Positions 26,581 to 36,484 of a DNA stretch of 64,000 nucleotides are shown piece by piece. Both the position numbers and the translations under genes were made by a program. Positions within the stretch are counted from its first letter, which is position 1; each line of letters opens with the position of its first letter. Origin of the DNA: Maribacter polysiphoniae (lineage in GTDB: Bacteria; Bacteroidota; Bacteroidia; Flavobacteriales; Flavobacteriaceae); assembly GCF_003148665.1 (NCBI RefSeq), contig NZ_QGGQ01000010.1, positions 1 through 64,000 on the forward strand, given 5' to 3'. The notes beneath the pieces are model-generated. The model did no database searches, had not been told where the DNA came from, and saw only the letters and a list, made by a program, of their open reading frames with translations.

Positions 26581-27243
26581 ATGCTATTTGGTTACGTTAG
26601 GGTCAGTACAAAGACCCAAAATCCCAGTTTACAGATCGACGCCCTATTAAAAGAAGGGGTTAAGGAGAAGAACATCTTTAGGGATGTTTCTTCAGGGGCT
26701 AAGGCCGAACGCCACGATCTGGACTTGATGATATCAAGACTTCGAGAAGGAGACACGGTAATCGTTTGGAAATTGGACCGTATCGCCAGGAGTATTTCCC
26801 ACCTTTTAAAATTGGTAGATCAATTTGAAAAACTTGGGGTAAAATTCAAAAGTATCAATGACCCATTTATAGATACCACGTCTGCCCACGGTAAATTTAT
26901 TATTACCCTTTTCGGCGCCGTGGCCCAATTGGAACGTGATATCATAATCGAGCGCACCACTGCCGGTCTAAAAAGTGCCAGGCGCAGGGGCGTTCAATTG
27001 GGCCGTAAAAAAGGTTTGGGAAAAGAGGCCAAGCAAAAAGCCATGCTGGCCGCAGCCTATTATAGGGAAAACAAACTTCCCATAGTGGATATCATGAAAT
27101 TGGTGGGGATAAAATCAAAACCTACATTATATAAATACTTGGCCATACAAGGTCGAAGAAACTGCAAGGAGTGTGGTGCGGTTTTTTGGGATGAGACCCA
27201 AGAGATAGATGAGGCGTTTTGTAAAAAACATTACAAAAAATGA
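26581..27243 (+). CDS. serine recombinase (resolvase/invertase family) with C-terminal cysteine-rich tail
   Basis: 220 residues. Catalytic domain: YVRVST with the nucleophile S9, then RLREGDTVIVWKLDRIARS (catalytic KLDRIAR), TSAHGKFIITLFGAVAQLERD and the long E helix ERTTAGLKSARRRGVQLGRKKG. A helix-turn-helix follows (about 160-190, PIVDIMKLVGIKSKPTLYKYL). The last 25 residues are unusual for this size class: CKECGAVFWDETQEIDEAFCKKH, with four possible metal ligands (C-x2-C...C-x2-H). The start codon directly follows a 14-base palindrome. It may rearrange the repeat-bounded cargo at 16-26.6 kb, or be a plain resolvase left from another element. Confidence 0.9.
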   Translation: MLFGYVRVSTKTQNPSLQIDALLKEGVKEKNIFRDVSSGAKAERHDLDLMISRLREGDTVIVWKLDRIARSISHLLKLVDQFEKLGVKFKSINDPFIDTTSAHGKFIITLFGAVAQLERDIIIERTTAGLKSARRRGVQLGRKKGLGKEAKQKAMLAAAYYRENKLPIVDIMKLVGIKSKPTLYKYLAIQGRRNCKECGAVFWDETQEIDEAFCKKHYKK

Positions 27244-27405
27244 ACATTTCGTTTTCCATTACGCTTTTCTGTAAGGGTATTTCTTATTAAATCCTTTAAT
27301 TTGATTATAATATTTGAAGATTGATTTAGTACCGTTTTCAAATTTGGTTTGTTAAATTTGGTTGTTATAATGACCCCCCTTTTAAAACTCTAGTACATAT
27401 TGCAT

Positions 27406-28992
27406 ATGGCAAAAGCAGATATTGATTTTGAAAAAGAACTATGGGATGCCGCCAACGAACTTCGCGGTGCGGTTTCCGAGAATAATTATAAGAATTATAT
27501 TTTACCTCTGGTCTTTTTAAAACACCTCAGTGAACGATTTGATATCGTTAAAGAGGAACTTGAAAACACCTTAAACGAACCAAGTTCTACCTATTACACC
27601 ACGAATGAGGCGGAAAAGGAATATGTATTGACCGATCCGGACGAATATCGTTCACGTAATACGTTTATGATACCGAAAACTGCCTCTTGGCAGTATTTAA
27701 AGGATAACGCGGAGCAAGACGATATTAAGGTAAAGGTAGATGATGCCTTTGATGTACTTCAAGATCTGCTTACCGCCTATAATCCCCAGTTAAATAATCT
27801 TTTGCCCAGGATTTTTGTAAAGAGTGAACTCTCCGCCAAACAAACGGGTGGTATCATCAACCTGCTCTCCCATCCCAAATTCTCGGAAAAGGAAAACCCG
27901 GAGAGCGACATCCTGGGTCGTATCTATGAATACTATATTGGCCGTTTTGCCATGGCGGAAGGTTCCGGTGCGGGGCAATTCTTTACACCGGGAAGCATTG
28001 TACGCCTTTTGGTGGAACTATTGGAACCTTACAAAGGAAGAATCTTTGACCCTGCCTGTGGTAGCGGTGGTATGTTCGTACAGTCATTGAAATTTATTAA
28101 GGAACACGGTGGCAACAAGAGCGACATCTCTATTTACGGTCAAGAAATGACAGCCCAAACCTTGCGTTTATGCTTAATGAACCTACTGTTAAGAGACCTT
28201 TCCTTTGATATTAAACTCGGCAATTCTTTGTTGGATGATAAGTTCCCAGAGTTAAAAGCTGATTTTGTTATTGCCAACCCACCTTTTAATGTCAGCAATT
28301 GGCACCCTGAAGATTTACCGGAAAACGACCCCAGGCTTTTTGGCCCAAGGGAAGAGTTCACTACCGATGGCAGCGCCAATTATATGTGGATGCAAACCTT
28401 CTGGAACCACCTTAGCGATACGGGTACGGCGGGTATTGTAATGGCCAACGGTGCCATGACCTCTAATACCAAAGGAGAGAAGAACGTTCGGCAGTATATG
28501 GTAGATAAGAGTATGATCGATTGTATCGTTCGTATGCCGGATAAGCTATTTTTGACCACAGGCATTCCTGCCTGTTTGTTTATTCTGAGTAAAAACCGTG
28601 ACGGTAAAGATGGTGAGCACCGTGAGCGTATGAATGAAATTCTCTTTTTGGATGCTGCCAAAATGGGCACCATGGCAAGCCGAAAATTACGTGTCTTTAC
28701 CGATGGGGATATCAATAAGATTTCCGATACGTACCACGCTTGGCGTACGGTAGGTAAAACTTACGAAGATGTGGACGGCTTTTGTAAAGCGGCCACTTTA
28801 GAGGAAGTACAAAAGCAGGATTATAAACTTACTCCCGGCATTTATGTGGGCACGGAGGCCGAGGAAGATGATGGCATTCCCTTTGAAGAAAAAATGGAGA
28901 GTTTAAAGGCTACTTTGTTGGAGCAGTTTGAAAAAGGGGATAGTTTAAAACAGCAGATTTTAATGAACTTAGATAAAATAGATTCCAAGTGA
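27406..28992 (+). CDS. hsdM: type I restriction-modification DNA adenine methyltransferase subunit
   Basis: 528 residues from the ATG at 27406; a TTG two codons earlier is less likely. N-terminal HsdM_N region (DFEKELWDAANELRGAVSENNYKNYILPLVFLKHLSERFD). AdoMet site FDPACGSGGMFV (about 215-226) and catalytic NPPF (about 289-292, IANPPFNVSNW), as in N6-adenine methylases. With HsdS it would methylate the recognition site and with HsdR restrict unmodified DNA. It is the first gene of a four-gene operon and its stop overlaps the start of the KAP gene (GTGA). Base composition is GC-richer than that gene. Confidence 0.93.
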   Translation: MAKADIDFEKELWDAANELRGAVSENNYKNYILPLVFLKHLSERFDIVKEELENTLNEPSSTYYTTNEAEKEYVLTDPDEYRSRNTFMIPKTASWQYLKDNAEQDDIKVKVDDAFDVLQDLLTAYNPQLNNLLPRIFVKSELSAKQTGGIINLLSHPKFSEKENPESDILGRIYEYYIGRFAMAEGSGAGQFFTPGSIVRLLVELLEPYKGRIFDPACGSGGMFVQSLKFIKEHGGNKSDISIYGQEMTAQTLRLCLMNLLLRDLSFDIKLGNSLLDDKFPELKADFVIANPPFNVSNWHPEDLPENDPRLFGPREEFTTDGSANYMWMQTFWNHLSDTGTAGIVMANGAMTSNTKGEKNVRQYMVDKSMIDCIVRMPDKLFLTTGIPACLFILSKNRDGKDGEHRERMNEILFLDAAKMGTMASRKLRVFTDGDINKISDTYHAWRTVGKTYEDVDGFCKAATLEEVQKQDYKLTPGIYVGTEAEEDDGIPFEEKMESLKATLLEQFEKGDSLKQQILMNLDKIDSK

Positions 28993-31900
28993 GTTTTAGT
29001 TCACATATAACAAATAGTATAAATCAAGTTCTGAACTTTATTTGGAATTCGATAATTCTAAAAACTGGTCGAACGGTTTCAGAATGGCCCATCCTTAAAC
29101 CAACGGTACTCTTTTCATCACTTTTACTATTTCATGTTTTTTTTGATAAGATTAAAGTACTTATTGAAAACAACCTATTTATTTCCTCAAGTTTTTCCAA
29201 CATATGGCTCGATATTACAGTAATAGCCGCAACTGTTTTTGTAATACTTTTTTTTGGTATCCGTTTTTGGTATACAAGATATAAACCAAGCTTTTCGAGC
29301 TTTTTTCTTGTTTTTTTACTGTCTTATACAAGTAGCTTTATCTTTTGGAATTCTGACTTATTGGGTTGGCAATTTTATAAAGAGTGTATCTTTCAACTTC
29401 CTTACGTATTTTATTATTTAGTACCCGGTTCTCTTTTTATATTATATGCTTTAATCACTGGAATTATTTCCTTGTTTCCTAGGGAGAAATTATATCGTAG
29501 TCAATTTTCTAACGACGAACCAATAGGCAAAAGAGATGATGATAAACTAGATTATGAAGTTTATGTAGATAATTTATCTAAAATATTACTTCATGAAAGC
29601 TTTCCAAAGGCTTTTTCAGTAGGCTTGGTTGGGCCTTGGGGTAACGGAAAATCAAGTGTCCTTGATTTAGTTAAAAATGAACTTGAATCTAATGAGGGTG
29701 ATAGAAGGAAAAATATTTTCATTCATTTCTTACCTTATCTGAATCACAATGAAGATGATATCATTAATGAATTTTTTCTTCTTCTTAGTAGCCAATTGTC
29801 AAAATTTGATGGTAAAATATCGAACCAAATTTTAAAATATTCTCAAAAACTAACCGATTTATATCAATCTAAAAATCTAGTCGATTTTGTAAGTAAGCCT
29901 CCTAATAATATTTATAATCAAGCGGCAAAGGAATTATATGAAGACATCGACAAAAGCCTTACCAGAATCAACAAAAAAATAATTGTCTTCATCGATGATT
30001 TAGATAGATTAAGTGGTGAAGAAATTATTCAAGTATTAAAACTTATACGTAACACTGCAAACTTCAATAACACCATTTTTGTAGTTGCGATGGATAAAGA
30101 CTATGTACTACAAAGATTAAAAAGTAGCAATCAAATTTTAAATTCCGCGTATTTAGAAAAATTTTTTCAATTAGAAATTTATCTCCCAGAAATTGATGGT
30201 AACGTGCTTAGGGAAAGTTTTCTTAAAAGTTTCGATAACTATTCAAATCAGGGTATATCAAATTTTAATGATGATATTAAAACCGCATTGCTTGATAGAG
30301 ACATTTTATTTGATGATTATGTAAAGAATCTTCGAGATGTCAAGAGGTATTCAAACCAAATAAAATTCGATTATCCATTTATTAAAAACGAAATTGATAT
30401 GGTAGATTTTATCAATTTTACTTTTTTAAAAACTAGATTTCCTAGTATAGTTAATCAGTTATACAAGGATAAATCAAATTTGCTTCGGTACGACGATGCG
30501 AAAGACATCTACCATATAGAAGACCTACCTGAAGATCAACAGGCAGATGAAGGTGTGTCCATACCTTTTGATTTAGATGGTATTTTTGATAATTTCCTTT
30601 CTACTTCTAGGACTATTGACACCAAAGATTTAAAAGAATTTAAAAAGTATAAGATTTTTAACAATATTATCAAAGACCAAAGGTCTTTTGAAAACAGCCA
30701 TAAAATTGATTGTGATGATTTGTATTTACTATTAAAAACGCTGTACACCTTATTTGGAAAAAAAGATGTTAAAAGTTCAGGATCTATTCAACTGAGTGAT
30801 AATTTAAATATTCTTTTCTATAGAAAAATTCAGACACATAATTTTACCAAAAATGATTTTAAAGAGCTTTTAGATTTCGAAAATCAAGAAAAATTGAAAG
30901 CAATTGTGTTCAATTTGGATTCCGATAAGAAATTACCCCAATTTCTTAAAAAATTAAAATGGTTTAAACCAGTTGATATAAATCAATTGAAAAAGATAAT
31001 TCAAGTTTTACTTCATCTTTATCAAGTTAAAAATGACTACCAACTAAATAGAATTGAAATTGAAAAAAGGCTTGCAATTTATGTACAAGAACTTTTAACA
31101 GAAAAATATGGAAATCCCGAAGAAAACTCGTCATGGCTATGGGAGAAGATTTTTGAAGGGAAATATTTAACCCTAAAAAACAAGATTTACCTTTTAGGTG
31201 ATTTATGGCAAGCTAAAAATGAAAATTTACTATGGGGGTTTAGTGAACAGAAGGTTTCAGACAAAGCTATTGAACTATTTAAAGATCAGTTTGATAATAT
31301 AGAAGATACTCCATGGGAAGTCTCTAATTTTCATTATTATTCGTTCTACCACTCATTAAAAAAAATAAGAAATATTCAGTCAAAACTAAACGATTTGTTC
31401 AAGGACTTCTGGAATAAAAGAGATATTGAATTGCTCTGTGCCCAAACCATTGACCTACCTGCTTTTTCTTACTCGGTTTATCAATTATCAGACATTATTA
31501 TTGAAATTTTTGGTTCAAAAAACAAATACGTTGAGTTCATTAAATCACACCCCGATGCAACCAAAAAAGAAATTAAAGAGTATATAGAATTCCTAATCTT
31601 GCTACAAAAAACTGAGTTTAAAATTGCTATCGATTTCAAATTTAAAGAATCGAAGCTCATAAAGAAGCGGATAAAGCTATTGATTGAGGCCTATAAAAAG
31701 AATACTTCTTATGACGAAATCGGAAATATCAAACAAGTGATTTTTGAAACTAATGATATGGATTTCTTTTATAAAATAAGAGCGCAGCAGGAGTTTGTCA
31801 CAAAACATCATATTCAAGTTTATCCTCATTCTGATTATGTTGTTGCTAGAATCAATATAATGAGCAACAATGCTAAATCTGATTTATTAAGTATTGCCCA

Positions 31901-32051
31901 GTATATCAATAAAATTGGCGCAGATTATACAGGTTGGAAACATAATAGTTTAGATAAAACCAAATTAGATGAAAATGAGTCATTTTTGACTCATACTAAT
32001 GACCCGCAAAAATACATTAAGATTATTCATCCTAAACCTTTAAAATTCTAA
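28989..32051 (+). CDS. KAP-family P-loop NTPase embedded in the type I RM operon
   Basis: 1020 residues from a GTG that overlaps the hsdM stop. Four predicted membrane helices near the N-terminus (about 35-55, 70-95, 103-120, 135-160), then the NTPase: Walker A GPWGNGKSS (about 213-221) and Walker B IIVFIDDLDRLSGEE (about 330-344), with ANFNNTIFVVAMDKDYVLQRL after it, the KAP pattern. The C-terminal 550 residues are helical, AT-rich and unassigned. KAP NTPases are linked to membrane-associated complexes and several are found in phage defence loci. Being translationally coupled to hsdM and abutting hsdS it probably acts with the RM system, but it is no standard subunit. Confidence 0.85.
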   Translation: MSFSSHITNSINQVLNFIWNSIILKTGRTVSEWPILKPTVLFSSLLLFHVFFDKIKVLIENNLFISSSFSNIWLDITVIAATVFVILFFGIRFWYTRYKPSFSSFFLVFLLSYTSSFIFWNSDLLGWQFYKECIFQLPYVFYYLVPGSLFILYALITGIISLFPREKLYRSQFSNDEPIGKRDDDKLDYEVYVDNLSKILLHESFPKAFSVGLVGPWGNGKSSVLDLVKNELESNEGDRRKNIFIHFLPYLNHNEDDIINEFFLLLSSQLSKFDGKISNQILKYSQKLTDLYQSKNLVDFVSKPPNNIYNQAAKELYEDIDKSLTRINKKIIVFIDDLDRLSGEEIIQVLKLIRNTANFNNTIFVVAMDKDYVLQRLKSSNQILNSAYLEKFFQLEIYLPEIDGNVLRESFLKSFDNYSNQGISNFNDDIKTALLDRDILFDDYVKNLRDVKRYSNQIKFDYPFIKNEIDMVDFINFTFLKTRFPSIVNQLYKDKSNLLRYDDAKDIYHIEDLPEDQQADEGVSIPFDLDGIFDNFLSTSRTIDTKDLKEFKKYKIFNNIIKDQRSFENSHKIDCDDLYLLLKTLYTLFGKKDVKSSGSIQLSDNLNILFYRKIQTHNFTKNDFKELLDFENQEKLKAIVFNLDSDKKLPQFLKKLKWFKPVDINQLKKIIQVLLHLYQVKNDYQLNRIEIEKRLAIYVQELLTEKYGNPEENSSWLWEKIFEGKYLTLKNKIYLLGDLWQAKNENLLWGFSEQKVSDKAIELFKDQFDNIEDTPWEVSNFHYYSFYHSLKKIRNIQSKLNDLFKDFWNKRDIELLCAQTIDLPAFSYSVYQLSDIIIEIFGSKNKYVEFIKSHPDATKKEIKEYIEFLILLQKTEFKIAIDFKFKESKLIKKRIKLLIEAYKKNTSYDEIGNIKQVIFETNDMDFFYKIRAQQEFVTKHHIQVYPHSDYVVARINIMSNNAKSDLLSIAQYINKIGADYTGWKHNSLDKTKLDENESFLTHTNDPQKYIKIIHPKPLKF

Positions 32052-33245
32052 ATGCGCGAAAACTGGAAAACATATAAGCTCTCTGAAATCACTTCAAAAA
32101 TTGGAAGCGGTGCTACACCACGAGGAGGCAAAGGAGCATACAAAGATTCTGGCATTTCACTAATTCGAAGTCAAAATGTACTTGATTTTACATTTTCAAC
32201 TAACGGTCTTGCTTTTATAGATGAAAAACAAGCAGCTAAACTCAAGAATGTAGAGGTTGAATCAAAAGATGTTCTTTTAAATATTACGGGAGACTCAGTT
32301 GCTAGAGTTTGTCAAATTCCTGATCAATTCTTTCCTGCAAGAGTAAATCAGCATGTTGCGATTATTAGAGCAGACAATAAAATACTTGACCCTGATTTTC
32401 TCAAGTATTCTTTACTTACTTACCAGAACAAAAACGAATTACTAAATCTCTCAAGTGCTGGTGCAACCAGAAAGGCAATAACAAAGTCAATGATTGAAGA
32501 CTTTGAAATCAAAATCCCAGAAATCACCGAACAACGCGCCATCGCCAGCATCCTCTCTGCTATCGACGACAAAATAGAGAACAACCTCGCCATGAACAAA
32601 ACCCTCGAAGACATGGCCATGGCACTCTATAAACATTGGTTTGTAGATTTTGGCCCCTTCAAAGACGGCAAGTTTATCGACTCGGAATTGGGCAAGATTC
32701 CTGAGGGTTGGGAGGTGATAAAACTAGAAGATCTAGTTGAAATTAAGTATGGTAAAGATCATAAAAAACTTAATGACGGATCTATTCCTGTCTTCGGTTC
32801 TGGAGGTATTATGCGATACGTGGATACTCATCTTTATGACAAAGAATCCGTACTCGTTCCCCGAAAAGGATCTCTCAATAATATCTTCCTGGTCAGTCAA
32901 CCTTTTTGGTCGGTTGATACAATGTTCTACACCAAAATGAAACATGACAATTCATTAAAATATGTATATCATCTATTGAAAGGAATGAAACTTGGAGATA
33001 TGGATGTGGGATCTGCAATTCCTAGCCTTACGACTAAGCTTCTTAATTCTCTTGAAGTTATTCTTCCTTCGAGCCAAGTACTTTCTAAATATGAGGAAAA
33101 CACAACTCGGTTGTATGAGCAGATTTGGGCAAATGAAAATGAAAACAAAACCCTAACCCAACTCCGAGACACCCTGCTCCCCAAACTTATTTCAGGGGAA
33201 GTCCGCCTAAAGGAATTTGAAGAAAAAATAACTGCAGTCTTATGA
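32052..33245 (+). CDS. hsdS: type I restriction-modification specificity subunit
   Basis: 397 residues, beginning directly after the KAP stop codon. Two target-recognition domains (about 5-150 and 215-360), each followed by a conserved helical spacer: ITEQRAIASILSAIDDKIENN...MAMALYKHWFVDFGPF (about 160-210) and ENKTLTQLRDTLLPKLISGEVRL (about 362-390). TRD1 starts WKTYKLSEITSKIGSGATPRGG and TRD2 starts GKIPEGWEVIKLEDLVEIKYGK. The recognition domains are AT-rich and the spacers GC-rich, a visible mosaic typical of TRD exchange. The target sequence cannot be predicted here. Confidence 0.93.
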   Translation: MRENWKTYKLSEITSKIGSGATPRGGKGAYKDSGISLIRSQNVLDFTFSTNGLAFIDEKQAAKLKNVEVESKDVLLNITGDSVARVCQIPDQFFPARVNQHVAIIRADNKILDPDFLKYSLLTYQNKNELLNLSSAGATRKAITKSMIEDFEIKIPEITEQRAIASILSAIDDKIENNLAMNKTLEDMAMALYKHWFVDFGPFKDGKFIDSELGKIPEGWEVIKLEDLVEIKYGKDHKKLNDGSIPVFGSGGIMRYVDTHLYDKESVLVPRKGSLNNIFLVSQPFWSVDTMFYTKMKHDNSLKYVYHLLKGMKLGDMDVGSAIPSLTTKLLNSLEVILPSSQVLSKYEENTTRLYEQIWANENENKTLTQLRDTLLPKLISGEVRLKEFEEKITAVL

Positions 33246-36241
33246 GCCTAAACGAACATACCGCCCAAAATGCGGCCATTGCTTGGCTAAAAGAACTGGG
33301 TTATACCCATATACCCGGCAATGCCTTGGACCGCGACCTTAAAAAAGTAGTATTGGAAACGGAGTTCAACAACTTTTTAAAAACCACCTACCCAGAGGTG
33401 CCCGAAACGGCACGTAATGAGGCCTTTGCCCAATTTACCCAACATGAGGGTATGGAGGTGGCCTACCGCAACCGTGATTTTCACCGTAAACTCACCCAAG
33501 GTATGGCCATCGCCTGGAAAGATGCCCAAGGCAATGAAAAAGCAAAGCATCTGTATCCCATAGATTACGCCCATCCTCAAAACAATAGTTTTATCGTAGC
33601 TGACGAAGTCAGTATCGTAGGCAAAAACAGTCGCCGTACCGACCTGCTTATTTTCATCAATGGGCTTCCTTTAGTGGTATTTGAATTTAAAAATCCCTTC
33701 GATTCCACCGTAGGTGTCGAAAATGCCCACCGGCAAATCCATAACTACGTACTGGATATTCCGCAGTTGTTCGATTACAACGCTATTTGCGTGGCATCCG
33801 ATGGCTTAGAGGCCTTGCACGGTATGTATTCTTCTTCCTTGGAATGGTTCGCGCCATGGAAAAGTTTGGATGGGGAGGACACCGAGCAAAAAGCAGAGCT
33901 GCAATTGGAGGTACTTTTACAGGGACTATTCCCTAAAGAGACGCTAGTGGATTATTTGCAGCATTTCATTTTTCACGAAGACCACAACGGTAAGATCATA
34001 AAAAAGGGGGCCAAGTACCACCAGTATTGGGGCATCAGCCGCGCAGTCGAAAGCAGCCTAAAGAATATAAAACCAAACGGGGATGGACGTTTGGGCGTTA
34101 TTTGGCATACACAGGGTTCGGGCAAGAGTATCAGCATGGCCATTTTAACCGGTATTCTACGCCAACGCCCGGAACTGAAGAACCCTACCATCGTGGTACA
34201 GGTAGACCGTTCCGATCTGGACGAACAATTATATGACAATTTCCTACTCGCCAAAGATCTGGTAGGCGATGTACAGCATGCCAAAAGCACGGACGACCTT
34301 AGGCGTTTATTGAGCTCCTATGGCGGTGGTGTCATTTTCACCACCATAGAGAAATTCAGGTTGAAAGAGCTAACGGACGGAAAAGAAGTGCAGCACCCCG
34401 TTTTGAGTGAACGTTTCAATCTTATCGTCATGGCCGATGAGGCACACCGCACCCAGTACGGTTTTAAAAGTGGCGGTTTTGCGCAGAACATTCGACGGGC
34501 GCTGCCCAATGCCTCATTCATAGGCTTTACCGGTACGCCCGTAGATAGTGCAGCTGCCGATACCGAACAGGTATTTGGTACCACCATTCACACCTACGAT
34601 ATAAAACAGGCCGTAAAAGACGGAGCTACGGTACCCATTTACTACGAACCCAAAATGGTACCACTCAACATAAAAGCGCAATACACCCAAGAACTCGAAG
34701 AAGTAGAAGAACAGGCAGAAGATACCACGGTAGGGGTTTGGGCAGCGGTAGAAGATGCAGCAGGTGCCGAGGATCGGGTAAAGACCGTTGCAAAAGATAT
34801 TTTAGAGCATTTTAACGCACGTACTGCAACGTTGGATGGCAAGGCTATGGTGGTCTGTATGAGTCGCCGTAATTGCGTAAAAATGTACGATGCATTGACC
34901 GCCTTGGAAGGTTGCCCTGAAATTGCCGTGATCATGACGAGCAACCCAGGTAAAGACCCCTTGAGCTGGAATCCCCACATGCGCACCAAAGATGCCATGG
35001 AAGCGGTAAAGACAAGATTCAAGAATCCGGAAGACCCCCTTAAAATGGTCATTGTACGTGATATGTGGCTTACCGGTTTCGATGCACCTTGCGCACATAC
35101 CATGTATGTGGACAAGATTATGAAAGGCCATAATTTAATGCAGGCCATTGCCCGTGTCAATCGGGTTTTTGAAGGTAAACCTAACGGCTTGGTGGTCGAT
35201 TTTATCGGTATCTCAGGTTTTCTTGCCGAAGCCACCAAAAAATATACCGGTAGCGGTGGTGCCGGCAAACCTACCTTAGATCTAGATGCGGCGGTAGAAT
35301 TGTGTTTAGAGCAATTGAGTATTGTTAAGTCCTTAATGGGAGGGTTTGAATTGGATGCAATAGATAATATGCCTGCCACGGAGAAAATGAAGTGGACAAC
35401 AGATATCCTAAATGGGTTGTTAAAAGACGATGCCACGACAGAAGGTTATCTCAAGGAAGAACGAAAGTTGAGCGAATTGATGGCCATGACCAATTCCGAT
35501 GAACGGATTTGGGCGATTCAGGAAGAAGTGGCCATTGTTCAAAAATTCAGGGAACAGATACGAAAGATAAAATATCCACCAGGAGCGCAACGTACGAAAA
35601 ACGACCGTATAAAGGACCTTATCAGCAAGTCATTGGAATCACAGGCAATTGTGGACCTAGCGGCCATGTACAATCTGGATAAAATAGATATATCCATTGT
35701 AGATGATTCCTTCCAGGCCATCGTAAAGGACAAAGGGGAGGAAAATATTAAAATTGAGCTCCTACGTCGCATTATCAATGATGAGTTGAAAGTCCATATG
35801 AGCAAGAACATCAAGAAAGGACGTAAGCTCAAGGAAGAACTTGAAAAGGTATTGGGCAAGTACCATAAAAACAGTCTGAACTCCATTGCCGCGATAAAAC
35901 ACTTATTGGATATTGCCACTGAGATGAGAGAAGAGGATAAACGTACCAAAGAATTAGGCCTTTCCGCAGATGAGCTCGCTTTTTACGATTTGCTTTCTGA
36001 AAATGCGGCCATTCTCAACCAAGCCGGACCTATCCAGGATTTGGTACATACCGTAGTGGCATCCGTTAAGAAAAACCTGCAATTGGACTGGACCAAAAAA
36101 GAAAACGCCAAAGCGGCCATACGTTTGGCCGTTAAAAAAGAACTAAGGGGAAAAGTACCGTTCTCAGCATTGGACAATCTCCTTAAAGAAGTTATAGAAC
36201 AGGCCGAAGGGCAGTATAGTGAGTGGCCCATTGTGGGGTAA
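33242..36241 (+). CDS. hsdR: type I restriction endonuclease subunit R
   Basis: 999 residues, near the usual length. PD-(D/E)xK nuclease core RRTDLLIFINGLPLVVFEFKNP (about 134-155), Walker A HTQGSGKSISMAIL (about 289-302), DEAH box ADEAHRTQYG (about 398-407), and motif III-VI segments (FIGFTGTPVD, MSRRNCVKMYDAL, DMWLTGFDAPCAHTMYVDK, AIARVNRVFEGKP). It translocates and cuts unmethylated DNA. The start overlaps hsdS (ATGA). No frameshift is seen, so the RM system appears intact. Confidence 0.94.
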   Translation: MSLNEHTAQNAAIAWLKELGYTHIPGNALDRDLKKVVLETEFNNFLKTTYPEVPETARNEAFAQFTQHEGMEVAYRNRDFHRKLTQGMAIAWKDAQGNEKAKHLYPIDYAHPQNNSFIVADEVSIVGKNSRRTDLLIFINGLPLVVFEFKNPFDSTVGVENAHRQIHNYVLDIPQLFDYNAICVASDGLEALHGMYSSSLEWFAPWKSLDGEDTEQKAELQLEVLLQGLFPKETLVDYLQHFIFHEDHNGKIIKKGAKYHQYWGISRAVESSLKNIKPNGDGRLGVIWHTQGSGKSISMAILTGILRQRPELKNPTIVVQVDRSDLDEQLYDNFLLAKDLVGDVQHAKSTDDLRRLLSSYGGGVIFTTIEKFRLKELTDGKEVQHPVLSERFNLIVMADEAHRTQYGFKSGGFAQNIRRALPNASFIGFTGTPVDSAAADTEQVFGTTIHTYDIKQAVKDGATVPIYYEPKMVPLNIKAQYTQELEEVEEQAEDTTVGVWAAVEDAAGAEDRVKTVAKDILEHFNARTATLDGKAMVVCMSRRNCVKMYDALTALEGCPEIAVIMTSNPGKDPLSWNPHMRTKDAMEAVKTRFKNPEDPLKMVIVRDMWLTGFDAPCAHTMYVDKIMKGHNLMQAIARVNRVFEGKPNGLVVDFIGISGFLAEATKKYTGSGGAGKPTLDLDAAVELCLEQLSIVKSLMGGFELDAIDNMPATEKMKWTTDILNGLLKDDATTEGYLKEERKLSELMAMTNSDERIWAIQEEVAIVQKFREQIRKIKYPPGAQRTKNDRIKDLISKSLESQAIVDLAAMYNLDKIDISIVDDSFQAIVKDKGEENIKIELLRRIINDELKVHMSKNIKKGRKLKEELEKVLGKYHKNSLNSIAAIKHLLDIATEMREEDKRTKELGLSADELAFYDLLSENAAILNQAGPIQDLVHTVVASVKKNLQLDWTKKENAKAAIRLAVKKELRGKVPFSALDNLLKEVIEQAEGQYSEWPIVG

Positions 36242-36484
36242 ATGAAAAGGGAATTAGGAGACTATTTCGATAAAGCAAAACAGAATTAATAGTTCAAAAA
36301 TGATTATTTTAAACTCTTTACAAAAAGCGGATTTTGTAAAGGGTATTATCATTTTTAGTATGAAATTAATTGGGTTCATCAACAGTTTCAAAATCATTCC
36401 TAAATGGTGTATTGTAAAGAGTATTGAAAACGTGTCCATGAACTTCTATAAGAAGAAGAGAGATTTAGGAGTAATTTTATTATT

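Noticed and set aside
34642-35436. 264-aa minus-strand frame inside hsdR
   Set aside because: Fully antisense to conserved helicase motifs of hsdR; composition typical of a shadow of GC-richer codons.
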